DNA of 64,000 nt from Desulfatirhabdium butyrativorans DSM 18734 (GTDB lineage: Bacteria; Desulfobacterota; Desulfobacteria; Desulfobacterales; Desulfatirhabdiaceae), in the NCBI RefSeq assembly GCF_000429925.1, contig NZ_KE386985.1, forward strand, positions 382,129 to 446,128, given 5' to 3'. Numbering within the stretch: the first letter of the stretch is position 1; each line of letters begins with the position of its first letter. The position numbers and the translations under genes were made by a program. The notes below the pieces were generated by a model. The model had not been told where the DNA came from, ran no database searches, and saw only the letters and a list, made by a program, of their open reading frames with translations. Shown here piece by piece: positions 41,714-50,317 of the stretch.

Positions 41714-41970
41714 AGTATACCCTCCGTTATACCGCAAGAGCCGTTCGTGATATCGAGCGGCTTTCAGACGCCGTGAAAAAGCGCATCGGCGAGGCGATGC
41801 TGAAAATCGCAGATTCTCCGTACGGGTATCTGCGCAAGATGGTGGACTCCAATCTGGGAACATATCGATACCGCATTGGAGAATACCGGGTGATCGTGGA
41901 TATTGTCGGGTTGGACATTGTCGTATTGCGTGTTGGACATCGTCGGGATATTTACCGAAGATTGCGGTGA
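41710..41970 (+). CDS. RelE/ParE-family toxin
   Basis: 86 residues: YTLRYTARAVRDIERLSDAVKKRI at the N-terminus, then GTYRYRIGEYRVIVDI and VLRVGHRRDIYRRL at the C-terminus, the standard RelE fold pattern with the basic residues that contact ribosome-bound mRNA. The paired upstream antitoxin overlaps by 4 bases. Located between the liv cluster and an iron-sulfur protein gene. Confidence 0.88.
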   Translation: MKYTLRYTARAVRDIERLSDAVKKRIGEAMLKIADSPYGYLRKMVDSNLGTYRYRIGEYRVIVDIVGLDIVVLRVGHRRDIYRRLR

Positions 41971-42001
41971 TATTTCCTTGAACCAGGAAAGGGAAGATTC
42001 G

Positions 42002-43081
42002 ATGGATGATGCCGTATATGAGCGGTTGGCCGATGTGCTGGATACACTCCCGAACGGATTTCCCCGGACGGAATCCGGCATGGAAATCCGGATTCTTCAG
42101 CGGATATTTCGTCCCGAGGATGCAGCGCTTTTCTGCGATTTGAAGCTGAATTTCGAGACGGCGCAGCAGATCGCGGAAAGGACCGGGCGCTCCATCGAGG
42201 GGCTGGAGGCCCAACTGATTGAGATGGGAAAGAGAGGCCAGATTTTCGATATCGATCTGGAAGGGGTACATATTTTCCGGATGCTTCCGTGGGTGTTCGG
42301 CATATACGAGTTTCAGCTCCACCGGCTCGATCGGGAACTGGCCGAGATGTGTGAGGCATACAATGAAGTGTTCTCCAGGCAGTTTTTCGAGGCCAAGCCC
42401 CAGCTCATGCAGGTCATTCCCATCGAAAAAGAGATTCAGGGAGCCCATGAAGCCCTTTCGTTTGAACGGGTTTCCTCTATCATCGAGCAGGGAAAATCCT
42501 TTCTGGTGCAGGATTGTATCTGCAAAAAAGCCAGGGGGTTGATGGAAAAGCCCTGCACCCGACCTACGGAAGTCTGCATGGCCATCGCTCCGGTTGAGGG
42601 CGTATTCGATCGTCACGAGCATGGCAGGTCGCTGACGAAAGAAGAGGCATATGCGCTTCTCGAATCCTGTGAGAAGCAGGCGCTGGTGCATCTGACCTGG
42701 AATGTGCAGGGCGGGCAATATTTCATCTGCAATTGTTGCGGCTGCTGTTGCGGAATACTGCGGATGGCCAATGTCTGGGGTGCGGCAAATATTGTCCGGT
42801 CCAATTACTATGCACAGATCGATCCGGAGGCCTGTGCCGCCTGCGGATTATGTGCGGAAGAGCGCTGCCAGGTAGGGGCCATCGAGGCGGGCGACAGCGC
42901 ATACGCAGTCATTCGATCCAGATGCATCGGCTGCGGGCTGTGTGTGACCACCTGTCCATCGGAGGCCATCCAGCTTCTGCGGAAACCTGCCGAAGAAATC
43001 GAATCAGTCCCCAGGGATGAAATGGACTGGTATGTGGCACGCAGCAAGGTTCGCAACCGGGATATCCAGAAATATTTGTAA
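42002..43081 (+). CDS. 4Fe-4S ferredoxin-type protein with N-terminal winged-helix-like region
   Basis: 359 residues. Residues about 20-100 look like a small winged-helix domain (LNFETAQQIAERTGRSIEGLEAQL, first part). The central part has scattered cysteines (VQDCICKKARGLMEKPC and FICNCCGCCCGILR), and the C-terminal third has two 4Fe-4S motifs: CAACGLCAEERC and CIGCGLCVTTCPSEAI. Similar proteins occur widely in sulfate reducers and syntrophs without a defined role; an electron-transfer or redox-sensing function is plausible. ATG 42002 follows GGGAAG; the longer frame overlaps the toxin gene. Confidence 0.82.
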   Translation: MDDAVYERLADVLDTLPNGFPRTESGMEIRILQRIFRPEDAALFCDLKLNFETAQQIAERTGRSIEGLEAQLIEMGKRGQIFDIDLEGVHIFRMLPWVFGIYEFQLHRLDRELAEMCEAYNEVFSRQFFEAKPQLMQVIPIEKEIQGAHEALSFERVSSIIEQGKSFLVQDCICKKARGLMEKPCTRPTEVCMAIAPVEGVFDRHEHGRSLTKEEAYALLESCEKQALVHLTWNVQGGQYFICNCCGCCCGILRMANVWGAANIVRSNYYAQIDPEACAACGLCAEERCQVGAIEAGDSAYAVIRSRCIGCGLCVTTCPSEAIQLLRKPAEEIESVPRDEMDWYVARSKVRNRDIQKYL

Positions 43082-43299
43082 AATCAGCCGTATTGAATCG
43101 ATTCCCGGAAAAACGGATACCGGCAAATCGGGCGGGGATGGAAGTTGCGTACATCCGCTTGTCCTGGCATGTATTTCTGTCCAGAGGGGGCGATGACACA
43201 TCCCGATAGCCGGTATCCGTGGGCGGACCGAACCGATTGAAATGGAGGTGATGCGTGATGGAGCAGTACCGGCGTATCCCCCCTCGTTCGGTTTGATGT

Positions 43300-44643
43300 T
43301 TAAAATGCAATGGAAAGCTGAGCGCCGAACTCATACGGATTGGCTGCGTTGGTCGTGTAGATGGCCTTGTTGACCACATCGTCCGCCCACAGGTAGGCGC
43401 CGACCAGATCCAGCTTCAGATCCTCTGTAATGCCGTAGGTCACCACAAGATCAAACTCCGTACCCAGCTTGTTGCCATAGGTTTTGTCTGCAAGCTGTAC
43501 ATCTTCGGCCGTTCTGGCGTACCACAGGTCTGCGGCGATTTCGAGATTCGGCAGCACCTTGAAGGTTGCGCCCAGATTTCCGATGATCCGGTTGCTGATC
43601 TTATCGGGATACTGGCCATTGGGATCGTCTGCGGTGGCAATCGCGAAATCGTCGAAAATGCCCCACCCCATGATTTCCGCCCAGTAATAGGAAGCCCCGA
43701 TGCCATAGCCTCCCGGGTTCAGGAATGCATCATAATTGCCGTTTTTGATGCTGTCCTTGTCGTTACCGGAAGAATAGATTCCCTTGATGCGCAGTGTTGC
43801 CGGGCCGATTTCCATGGCGCCGAAGGCGTCGAAGAGATAGCCTTTGAAATCCACGCTGTCGCGTCCATAAATCGCATAAGGTGTGTCGATACTGCCGAGT
43901 TCGAAGATGCCTGTGGCGCCAATGGTGAATGCGTCGAATTTCGAATCGAATTCGAGGCCTGCCGTATACAGATTCAGTTTGGTTGCGCCCGGAACCCGGA
44001 TACTCGAAACGGTGCCCGAGGCTTCCGCCTTGGTCAAATCATCGGACTGCCAATAGGTGATGTGCGGTTTGAGCGTGGTGTCCTTGTTGATGAAAATGGT
44101 TGGATAGAGCATCCAGGCGTTCAGGTCATAGTTATCCGCGGATTTGTTGTTGAATTTGCCGCTCCCACCTTCGTAAATCTTGGAATACATGATCGGAATA
44201 TAGATGCTGTCGGTGGCCTTGAAAATGGCCTTGAACCCGGCCGCGTCGTCATCCAGCAGATAGCCTCTGGCGACCGTGAAATCCTGAACGCCGACTCGGA
44301 ATTCATGATCGCTGAGCTTGAAATCGACGTAGGAATTCTTGACAACCACATTGGCGCCGTCGGCGCCGAGCTGCCCGTAAGTCCCCGGTCCGCCCCAGAC
44401 GGCATTCATTTCGAACTTGTTGACGAACTTCAGTTTTTCGCTGAATTCAGCGGTATAGAAAAGTCTGGTCCGGGTGTCGATCCGATTTATATCATAGGCA
44501 TCGGTTTGATTTTCTCCCGTGAAATTGGTTGCAGTGTAAGCACGGGTTCGCCAATATCCACCGAATATATTTTCTAAAGCAAAGCTCGGCGCTGAAAGCG
44601 CCAGTGTCAGGATCAGGCTGAGCGGTAAAACCCATTTTCTCAT
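43300..44643 (-). CDS. Outer-membrane beta-barrel protein (porin-like)
   Basis: 447 residues with a signal peptide (MRKWVLPLSLILTLALSAPSFA) and a series of alternating amphipathic strands: GGYWRTRAYTATNFTGE, INRIDTRTRLFYTAEFSEKLKFVNKFE, and so on to the last strand GAQLSIAF, whose terminal Phe is the usual insertion signal of outer-membrane proteins. It resembles the porins of deltaproteobacteria that are encoded next to transport or electron-transfer genes. The substrate is not inferable. It is the last gene downstream of amtB-glnK on the minus strand, separated by a hairpin at 44822-44847. Confidence 0.85.
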   Translation of the reverse strand: MRKWVLPLSLILTLALSAPSFALENIFGGYWRTRAYTATNFTGENQTDAYDINRIDTRTRLFYTAEFSEKLKFVNKFEMNAVWGGPGTYGQLGADGANVVVKNSYVDFKLSDHEFRVGVQDFTVARGYLLDDDAAGFKAIFKATDSIYIPIMYSKIYEGGSGKFNNKSADNYDLNAWMLYPTIFINKDTTLKPHITYWQSDDLTKAEASGTVSSIRVPGATKLNLYTAGLEFDSKFDAFTIGATGIFELGSIDTPYAIYGRDSVDFKGYLFDAFGAMEIGPATLRIKGIYSSGNDKDSIKNGNYDAFLNPGGYGIGASYYWAEIMGWGIFDDFAIATADDPNGQYPDKISNRIIGNLGATFKVLPNLEIAADLWYARTAEDVQLADKTYGNKLGTEFDLVVTYGITEDLKLDLVGAYLWADDVVNKAIYTTNAANPYEFGAQLSIAF

Positions 44644-44821
44644 CTCTTCCTCCTCAACGAAGCATGGTTAACGCAATGGGCAATATGCCATCATGGCAGC
44701 AATGAATGCTCTGAACATGGCGGAATTTTCTGTTGGTGACATGGTGCTGCAGGATAGGGATTCCCGCCATGTTCTTGATTGTATGGACTTTACGAAAAAT
44801 AATTTCGCTGTGTTATCGGTC

Positions 44822-44847
44822 GGGGATGGCCTGCTTGGCCGATCCCC
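44822..44847 (-). terminator. Candidate terminator between glnK and the porin gene
   Basis: Stem GGGGATCGGCC with GGCCATCCCC (one unpaired base) and a 5-base loop; no T-run follows on the minus strand. It lies 49 bases after the glnK stop, so it may end or attenuate the amtB-glnK transcript. Confidence 0.4.
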
Positions 44848-44895
44848 TCCCTGCTGCCTTGCGAAATGAATTATCGGAAAGTCTATAGAATGCCT

Positions 44896-45234
44896 TCAGA
44901 GGGCGGATTCGTCCCGCTCTCCCGTTCGAATCCGGAATACCTGGGTCATCGGGGAAACGAAGATTTTTCCGTCCCCGGTTTCACCTGTTTTTGCGGCATC
45001 CATAATGGTCGTTACCAGTCCCTTGACATCCTCGTCCCTGACGACAATATCGATCTTGATTTTCGGAATGAGCTCGATGGTATAGACCCCGCCACGGAAT
45101 TGCTGGGTAAGGCCTTTTTGTTTTCCATGACCTTCGATTCGGGTGATGCTGATTCCCGGATAGCCTTTGTTGCTGAGTGCGCTTCGGACTTCAACCAATT
45201 TTTCGGGTCGTATGATGGCTGTGATTTGCTGCAT
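44896..45234 (-). CDS. glnK: Nitrogen regulatory protein P-II (GlnK type)
   Basis: 112 residues, the standard P-II length when ATG 45234 is used; that start has GGAAGGAG 9 bases upstream, whereas ATG 45243 overlaps the Shine-Dalgarno. N-terminal QQITAIIRPEKLVEVR, T-loop GHGKQKGLTQQFRGGVYTIE (with the conserved Tyr that can be uridylylated), and GDGKIFVSP followed by RIRTGE are all present. It binds ATP/ADP and 2-oxoglutarate and blocks the AmtB channel. Encoded 27 bases downstream of amtB, so GlnK is the natural name. Confidence 0.95.
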   Translation of the reverse strand: MQQITAIIRPEKLVEVRSALSNKGYPGISITRIEGHGKQKGLTQQFRGGVYTIELIPKIKIDIVVRDEDVKGLVTTIMDAAKTGETGDGKIFVSPMTQVFRIRTGERDESAL

Positions 45235-45261
45235 CTCGATCATCTCCTTCCAGTTATCCAG

Positions 45262-46671
45262 TTATGAGTTGGTCACGAAAAATTCCGGATATGCGGAACC
45301 ACCGTGTTCGAAAACATCCAGCCCTTTCAACTCCTCGACGGGATTGACGCGGATACCCATGACCTTGTCCATGATTTTGAAAATCAAATATCCGGTGCCG
45401 AAGGCCCAACCGGCCGCGACGGCCACCCCGATCACCTGGGATATCAATTGGCCGATGCCGCCGCCATAGAAGAGGCCGGTCGCAAAAGGTGCTTCCAGGG
45501 AATAGTTGCCATAGGTGCCGTCGGCAAAAAGACCTACGCTGATCAATCCCCACATCCCATTGACGCCGTGTACGGAAACGGCGCCGACCGGATCGTCGAT
45601 TCCCATCCCCTCGATGGTATAGACGCTGATGACGACCAGTGCCCCTGCAATCAGGCCGATCACGATGGCGGCCCATGCTTCGATCCAGCCACAGGGCGCA
45701 GTGACGGCGACAAGGCCTGCCAGAACGCCGTTGAATGCCATGCCCACGTCCCATTGCTTGGTCTTGAAATAGACCAGCAGCAGTGCCACCAGACCACCTG
45801 CAGCCGCAGCCATGTTGGTGTTGACGGCAATGACGGCGATTCGAAGATGGCCGGCATTGAAGGTCGAGCCGGGGTTGAACCCGAACCAGCCAAACCAGAG
45901 GATAAAGGTGCCCAGGGCCGCAAGGGTGATGCTGTGGCCGGGAATGGCATTGGCTTTGCCGTTCTTCGAAAATTTTCCGAAACGGGGCCCCAGGACAATG
46001 GCGCCTGCCAGTCCAAACATGCCGCCAATGGTATGCACAACGCCGGAGCCTGCAAAATCGAGATGCCCCATGCCGAAGGGAAGCTTGGAGAGCCATCCGC
46101 CGCCCCATACCCAGTGACCATACAGGGGATAGACGAACAGGCTGACCAATAGACTGTAAATCAGGTAGGACGAAAATTTCAGCCTTTCAGCTACGGCACC
46201 GGATACGATGGTTGCCGCTGTTGCACAAAAGACCAGTTGCCAGAAAAAATCGAGGTACTTGTTGACATCGTACTGGCTGCCCAAAAGCATGATGGGGCCG
46301 GTACCGAAAATCCCTCCGACATCGCTGCCTTTCAGGATCGTATAGCCAATCAAGAAAAAGACCAGTGATCCGATGACGAAATCCATGAGGTTTTTTGCCA
46401 TGAGATTGGTCGCGTTCTTGGCCCGGCAAAATCCCGCCTCCACCATGGCGAAACCGGCCTGCATGAACATCACCAGAAATCCGCAGACCAGAACCCAGAC
46501 GAAAGTGAGGGCAATGGTCGGGTCTTTGGCCATCGTGGCAACTCCCAAAGGATCCGGGGTTGTTGCCTCGGCGCTCTGAACAGCGGAAGCGGTCTCGTCC
46601 GCAAACGCAGGAAGGGCGGGAGTGATCAGCAGGGAAACCAGTAACAGACATAGGACGATCCATCGATTCAT
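45262..46671 (-). CDS. amtB: Ammonium transporter
   Basis: 469 residues. A cleavable signal peptide (MNRWIVLCLLLVSLLITPALPAFA) and a linker precede 11 membrane helices. Features: MQAGFAMVEAGFCRAKNATNLMAKN, the twin-His pore residues in GSGVVHTIGG and VSVHGVNGMWG, and the conserved FGWFGFNPGS. ATG 46671 follows AAGGAG by 9 bases; the frame is open further upstream without homology. Together with glnK it forms a nitrogen-responsive operon driven by a sigma-54 promoter at 46785-46800. Confidence 0.96.
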   Translation of the reverse strand: MNRWIVLCLLLVSLLITPALPAFADETASAVQSAEATTPDPLGVATMAKDPTIALTFVWVLVCGFLVMFMQAGFAMVEAGFCRAKNATNLMAKNLMDFVIGSLVFFLIGYTILKGSDVGGIFGTGPIMLLGSQYDVNKYLDFFWQLVFCATAATIVSGAVAERLKFSSYLIYSLLVSLFVYPLYGHWVWGGGWLSKLPFGMGHLDFAGSGVVHTIGGMFGLAGAIVLGPRFGKFSKNGKANAIPGHSITLAALGTFILWFGWFGFNPGSTFNAGHLRIAVIAVNTNMAAAAGGLVALLLVYFKTKQWDVGMAFNGVLAGLVAVTAPCGWIEAWAAIVIGLIAGALVVISVYTIEGMGIDDPVGAVSVHGVNGMWGLISVGLFADGTYGNYSLEAPFATGLFYGGGIGQLISQVIGVAVAAGWAFGTGYLIFKIMDKVMGIRVNPVEELKGLDVFEHGGSAYPEFFVTNS

Positions 46672-46784
46672 GGTACGGTACTCCTTTCTCGAAATGAATG
46701 AATACGATATGCCGATCTTCGTTTGCCTGATCCAAGTGAGGGCAACGAGCAAACCGGCTGGTTCCATTTGTCGAGAAAAGAGAG

Positions 46785-46800
46785 AGCAAGAAACCTGCCA
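46785..46800 (-). promoter_or_regulatory. Sigma-54 (RpoN) promoter of amtB-glnK
   Basis: On the minus strand the sequence reads TGGCAGGTTTCTTGCT, matching the -24/-12 consensus TGGCACRNNNNTTGCW at all but one fixed position, with the correct 10-base spacing between GG and GC. It lies about 115 bases upstream of the amtB start codon, so the transcript has a leader of about 100 bases. Confidence 0.85.
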
Positions 46801-46942
46801 TCCATCAATGTCATAACGAACACACTGTTATCGTATATTATTTATGTGATGAGGCGAATAAGGTGGATCAGGGGGGCGGGGGGTAAATTGAAGGAAAAAT
46901 GGCTTGGATTCAGGAATGATCGGGGAAAACGGCCGATATTTA

Positions 46943-46992
46943 GACATACATATTTGTAATAGTCGTTATATCAAAATACAAAAATGTATGTC
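46943..46992. promoter_or_regulatory. Paired dyads upstream of the sigma-54 promoter, putative enhancer site
   Basis: Two ATACA-N4-TGTA(T/A) palindromes (46946-46959 and 46976-46989) whose centres are 30 bases apart, about three helical turns. The whole forms an inverted repeat (GACATACATATTTGTA against TACAAAAATGTATGTC, 15 of 16 pairs). It is about 145-205 bases upstream of the -24 element, where bacterial enhancer-binding proteins bind. The motif is unlike the NtrC consensus (TGCACC-N5-GGTGCA), so another activator is likely. The remainder of 46672-47045 shows no gene. Confidence 0.55.
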
Positions 46993-47045
46993 ATAGATCA
47001 ATCAGCGCATTTTCTGGCATCCCCTTTTTTTTCAGAAAACGTTTA

Positions 47046-47915
47046 TCAGAGCTGGTTTCCTTTGTTCAACAGGATACCGGCATGGTAGGAACTTCGAACG
47101 AATGGACCGCTGACCACCCGGGAAAACCCCATTTTCAGCGCTTTTTCCCGGTACATATCGAAATGCGCGGGCCGGACGTATCGTTCGACCGGAAGATGCG
47201 CCTTCGATGGCTGCAGGTATTGACCGATGGTCAGCAGGGTGCAGCCATGAGACCGGAGATCGGCAATGGCGTCGAAGAGTTCCGCATCCCGTTCCCCGAG
47301 ACCGACCATGATACCGCTCTTGACGAGCACCCCTTGCGGATGGCCGGCCGCCTTTTCAAGAAGATCGAGTGAGCGGCGATAATCGGCCATCGGTCGGACG
47401 AGCGGATAGAGCCGCTCGACCGTTTCGATGTTGTGGTTCAGCACCGTCGGCCGGGCTTCCAGAACCGCATTCAGAGCCTCGCCATTTCCCTGAAAATCCG
47501 GTATGAGCACCTCGATGCCTGCGTCTGGAAGCGCCTCTCGAACGGCATGGATCGTTTCCACGAACCACGAGGCGCCCCCGTCGGGCAGATCGTCCCGGGT
47601 GACGGAGGTGATGACGACATGCCGGAGGCCCAGCTTGTGGGCGGCTTTTGCGACATGGCCGGGTTCTTCCGGATCGACGGGTACGGGCAGCCCATTGTGA
47701 ACGGCGCAAAAGCGGCAATTCCGGGTGCACACCGGCCCCATGATCAGAAACGTGGCCGTCTGATCGGAATAGCATTCCCACTGATTGGGGCAGCAGGCGT
47801 TTTCGCATACGGTGTGCAGCTTCTGATCTCGAAGCATGCGGCGGACGCTTTCATAGGTGTTGCCCGTGGGAAGCCTTCGCCTGAGCCATTCGGGTTTGGG
47901 GGTAATGCGGGTCAT
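47046..47915 (-). CDS. lipA: Lipoyl synthase
   Basis: Radical SAM enzyme of 289 residues that inserts two sulfurs into octanoyl groups. The auxiliary cluster motif CENACCPNQWEC (C-x4-C-x5-C) and the SAM cluster motif CTRNCRFC are both present, and the C-terminal RSSYHA contains the Ser-x-x-x ligand (RSSY) of the auxiliary cluster. VITSVTRDDLPDGGA is another LipA signature. The start has GAGG 6 bases upstream. It lies downstream of lipB, with 191 bases of repeat DNA between. Confidence 0.97.
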   Translation of the reverse strand: MTRITPKPEWLRRRLPTGNTYESVRRMLRDQKLHTVCENACCPNQWECYSDQTATFLIMGPVCTRNCRFCAVHNGLPVPVDPEEPGHVAKAAHKLGLRHVVITSVTRDDLPDGGASWFVETIHAVREALPDAGIEVLIPDFQGNGEALNAVLEARPTVLNHNIETVERLYPLVRPMADYRRSLDLLEKAAGHPQGVLVKSGIMVGLGERDAELFDAIADLRSHGCTLLTIGQYLQPSKAHLPVERYVRPAHFDMYREKALKMGFSRVVSGPFVRSSYHAGILLNKGNQL

Positions 47916-47932
47916 CGGAAACCTCTTTTGGG

Positions 47933-47951
47933 GTCAGGAGTCAGGAGTCAG
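47933..47951. repeat. GTCAGGA heptamer repeat
   Basis: Nearly three direct copies of GTCAGGA; the inverted form is at 19896-19918. It begins a repeat-filled spacer (47916-48106) between lipB and lipA. Confidence 0.7.
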
Positions 47952-48052
47952 CATAAATGCTCATGGCGACGTCGCCGCTCCCGGAGATGAAAATTCGGTC
48001 GTCATTCCGGCAGGTGCGGTACTACAGACCGAGGCATTCGCAGGGAATCGCA

Positions 48053-48098
48053 GGGGCGACCGGCCGGTCGCCCCTACAGGCTGCCCACTGCCCACTGT
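48053..48098 (-). repeat. Composite repeat: 22-base palindrome plus CAGT array
   Basis: GGGGCGACCGGCCGGTCGCC-CC at 48053-48074 is a perfect palindrome; the same one occurs at 54234-54255. Adjacent, 48081-48098 is an inverted CAGTGGG array and is followed by the ATTTTCACGAT module. All three modules also occur together near 54178-54255. Confidence 0.8.
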
Positions 48099-48106
48099 CT
48101 GTATTT

Positions 48107-48847
48107 TCACGATTGTTTGCCTAAAACACCCGACAGCGACGCGATCCGTTGCATTCGGATATGAAAAACCTTTTCGATGGCGACGACCGTCTGCTGCAGG
48201 ACCTCGGCCATCGGTATGCCCGAGCCGGTCAGCTCTTTCAGGGAAGTCATGGCAACGCCTGAAAGGCCGCAGGGTTGAATCCAGCCAAACGGCCTCAGGT
48301 CGGTGTTGACGTTCAGGGCCATGCCATGAAAGCAGACGCCTTTGCGCACATGGATGCCGATGCTGCCGATTTTCCGCTCGCCCACCCACACCCCGCGGTT
48401 CGCTTCATTTCGTCCGGCATCGATGCCCCAGTACGCCAGAACCCGGATCATGACCGCCTCGAGCCCGTCGACCAGATCCCGCACCGAAACGCGCAGGGAC
48501 TTGAGCCGAACGACCGGATAGACGATCAACTGGCCCGGCCCGTGATAGGTGATGAAGCCCCCCCGCTCGGTTGCGACCACCGGAATCCCCTGGTTGGCCA
48601 GCCAATCCTCAGCGACGTTCAGAAATTCTGTTCCCCCGCGTTTTCCCAGGGTGAATACGGGCGGATGCTCGAGAAAGAGAAAAATTCCTCCGGCAAGGTT
48701 CAGGGGTTTCGGATCGGCGCTCGCTTCCTGCAGGCTCAGGGCATCGACAAACCGGTGCTGCAGACCGAGCGCTTCGGCGTAGCCCATCCGGCCCAGATCG
48801 ATCCAGGGCCAGGCGCCGCTATCCGGCTGGTTCACGGTTTCGGCCAT
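48107..48847 (-). CDS. lipB: Octanoyl-[acyl carrier protein]:protein N-octanoyltransferase
   Basis: 246 residues. Transfers octanoate from ACP to the lipoyl domain, here presumably GcvH. The signature RGGFITYHGPGQL, the Lys-containing ERKIGSIGIHV and the catalytic PCGLSGVAMTSL (Cys) are intact. It starts 6 bases after gcvPB ends and is in the same operon as the glycine cleavage genes. Slightly long at the C-terminus. Confidence 0.95.
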   Translation of the reverse strand: MAETVNQPDSGAWPWIDLGRMGYAEALGLQHRFVDALSLQEASADPKPLNLAGGIFLFLEHPPVFTLGKRGGTEFLNVAEDWLANQGIPVVATERGGFITYHGPGQLIVYPVVRLKSLRVSVRDLVDGLEAVMIRVLAYWGIDAGRNEANRGVWVGERKIGSIGIHVRKGVCFHGMALNVNTDLRPFGWIQPCGLSGVAMTSLKELTGSGIPMAEVLQQTVVAIEKVFHIRMQRIASLSGVLGKQS

Positions 48848-48853
48848 GGACTC

Positions 48854-50317
48854 TCATCCCACAAGACACGGCCTTCTGGCGGCCTCCACCTCATCGAGCC
48901 GGGTGACCCGGGTGCGGCAGGGGGCGGCATGCAGCAGGTCCGGATTGCTCTTCGCCTCCGCCGCAATGTTGATCATCGCATCCACGAAACGGTCGATCTC
49001 TTCCTTGGACTCGGTTTCCGTCGGCTCGATCATGAGGCTGCCGTGAACGACCAGCGGGAAATAGATCGTCGGCGGATGAAAGCCGTGATCCATCAGACGC
49101 TTGGCCACATCGAGCGTGCTGACCTTGTACGGTGTCAGGTCCTTGTCCGAAAATACGCATTCGTGCAGGCACGGCGTTTCGTAAGGCAGGTGGTAGGTAT
49201 CCTTCAGCCTGGCCCGGATGTAATTGGCGTTCAGGACGGCCAACTGGCTTGCCCGCTTGAGGCCTTCGGGACCGAGACTCCGGATATAGCTGTAGGCACG
49301 CACCCAGACCAGAAAGTGGCCGAAGAACCCGACCAGACGGCCGATGGAAAAGGGGAAATCTTCCGAAAGCGCCAGCGAGCCATCATCATTGCGGATGACG
49401 CGGGGAACGGGCAGGAACGGGTCCAGAAATTTCTTGACGAGAACGGGGCCAGCGCCGGGCCCGCCGCCGCCGTGCGGGGTGGAGAAGGTTTTGTGCAGGT
49501 TCAGGTGCATCACATCCACGCCGATGCATCCCATGCGGACGATGCCCATGAGCGCATTGAGATTGGCGCCGTCGGCGTACACCAAACCCCCTTTTTCGTG
49601 AACGATCCGGCTGATCTCGGGGATATGGGCCTCGAAGAGCCCGAGCGTGTTCGGATTGGTGAGCATGATGCCTGCCGTATCCTCGTCCATGACATCCCGC
49701 ACGGTTTCGGCCAGCAGGATGCCATCCGGGCCGGAAGGCACGGCAACCGGCCGAAAGCCGCACAAAGCGGCGCTTGCCGGGTTGGTGCCGTGGGCCGTGT
49801 CGGGGATGATGATCTTGTGGCGCTGCTTGCCTTTGCCGGCGAAGTACGCATGCAGGATCAGCATGCCGGCAAGCTCGCCGTGCGCGCCCGCGGCAGGCTG
49901 GAGACTGGCAGCATCCATTCCGGTAATTTCACACAGATCGGTCTGCAGCTTGGCCATCAGGCGCAGCGCACCCTGAGACAGGTTTTCCGGAAGCAGGGGA
50001 TGGGCGTTGCAGAAACCGGCAAGCCCGGCCTGCCGCTCGTTGGTTTTCGGGTTGTATTTCATGGTGCAGGAGCCCAGCGGATACATTCCCGTATCGACCC
50101 CGAAATTCCAGGTGGAAAGACGGGTGTAGTGCCGCACGACATCGATTTCAGCCAGATCGGGGATGTCGGGCGGGCCGGATGCGCGCACCTCCTCCGGCAG
50201 AGGGCTTTGGGGAACATCGTCGCCGGGCAGATCGACGCCGCATCGGCCCTTTCGGCCACGCTCCCAGAGCAGGGGCTCATTGAGGGAAAGGCCGCTGGTG
50301 GCGGTTTCGTTTTTCAT
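48854..50317 (-). CDS. gcvPB: Glycine dehydrogenase (decarboxylating) subunit 2
   Basis: 487 residues, the C-terminal half of P-protein in organisms with the split enzyme. The PLP lysine is Lys276 in NLHKTFSTPHGGGGPG. The N-terminal part has STWNFGVDTGMYPLGSCTMKYNPK (first part) and SLQPAAGAHGELAGM. With GcvPA it decarboxylates glycine and transfers the aminomethyl group to lipoyl-GcvH. It overlaps gcvPA by 4 bases (ATGA). The open frame extends upstream inside gcvPA, but 50317 fits the family. Confidence 0.95.
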   Translation of the reverse strand: MKNETATSGLSLNEPLLWERGRKGRCGVDLPGDDVPQSPLPEEVRASGPPDIPDLAEIDVVRHYTRLSTWNFGVDTGMYPLGSCTMKYNPKTNERQAGLAGFCNAHPLLPENLSQGALRLMAKLQTDLCEITGMDAASLQPAAGAHGELAGMLILHAYFAGKGKQRHKIIIPDTAHGTNPASAALCGFRPVAVPSGPDGILLAETVRDVMDEDTAGIMLTNPNTLGLFEAHIPEISRIVHEKGGLVYADGANLNALMGIVRMGCIGVDVMHLNLHKTFSTPHGGGGPGAGPVLVKKFLDPFLPVPRVIRNDDGSLALSEDFPFSIGRLVGFFGHFLVWVRAYSYIRSLGPEGLKRASQLAVLNANYIRARLKDTYHLPYETPCLHECVFSDKDLTPYKVSTLDVAKRLMDHGFHPPTIYFPLVVHGSLMIEPTETESKEEIDRFVDAMINIAAEAKSNPDLLHAAPCRTRVTRLDEVEAARRPCLVG

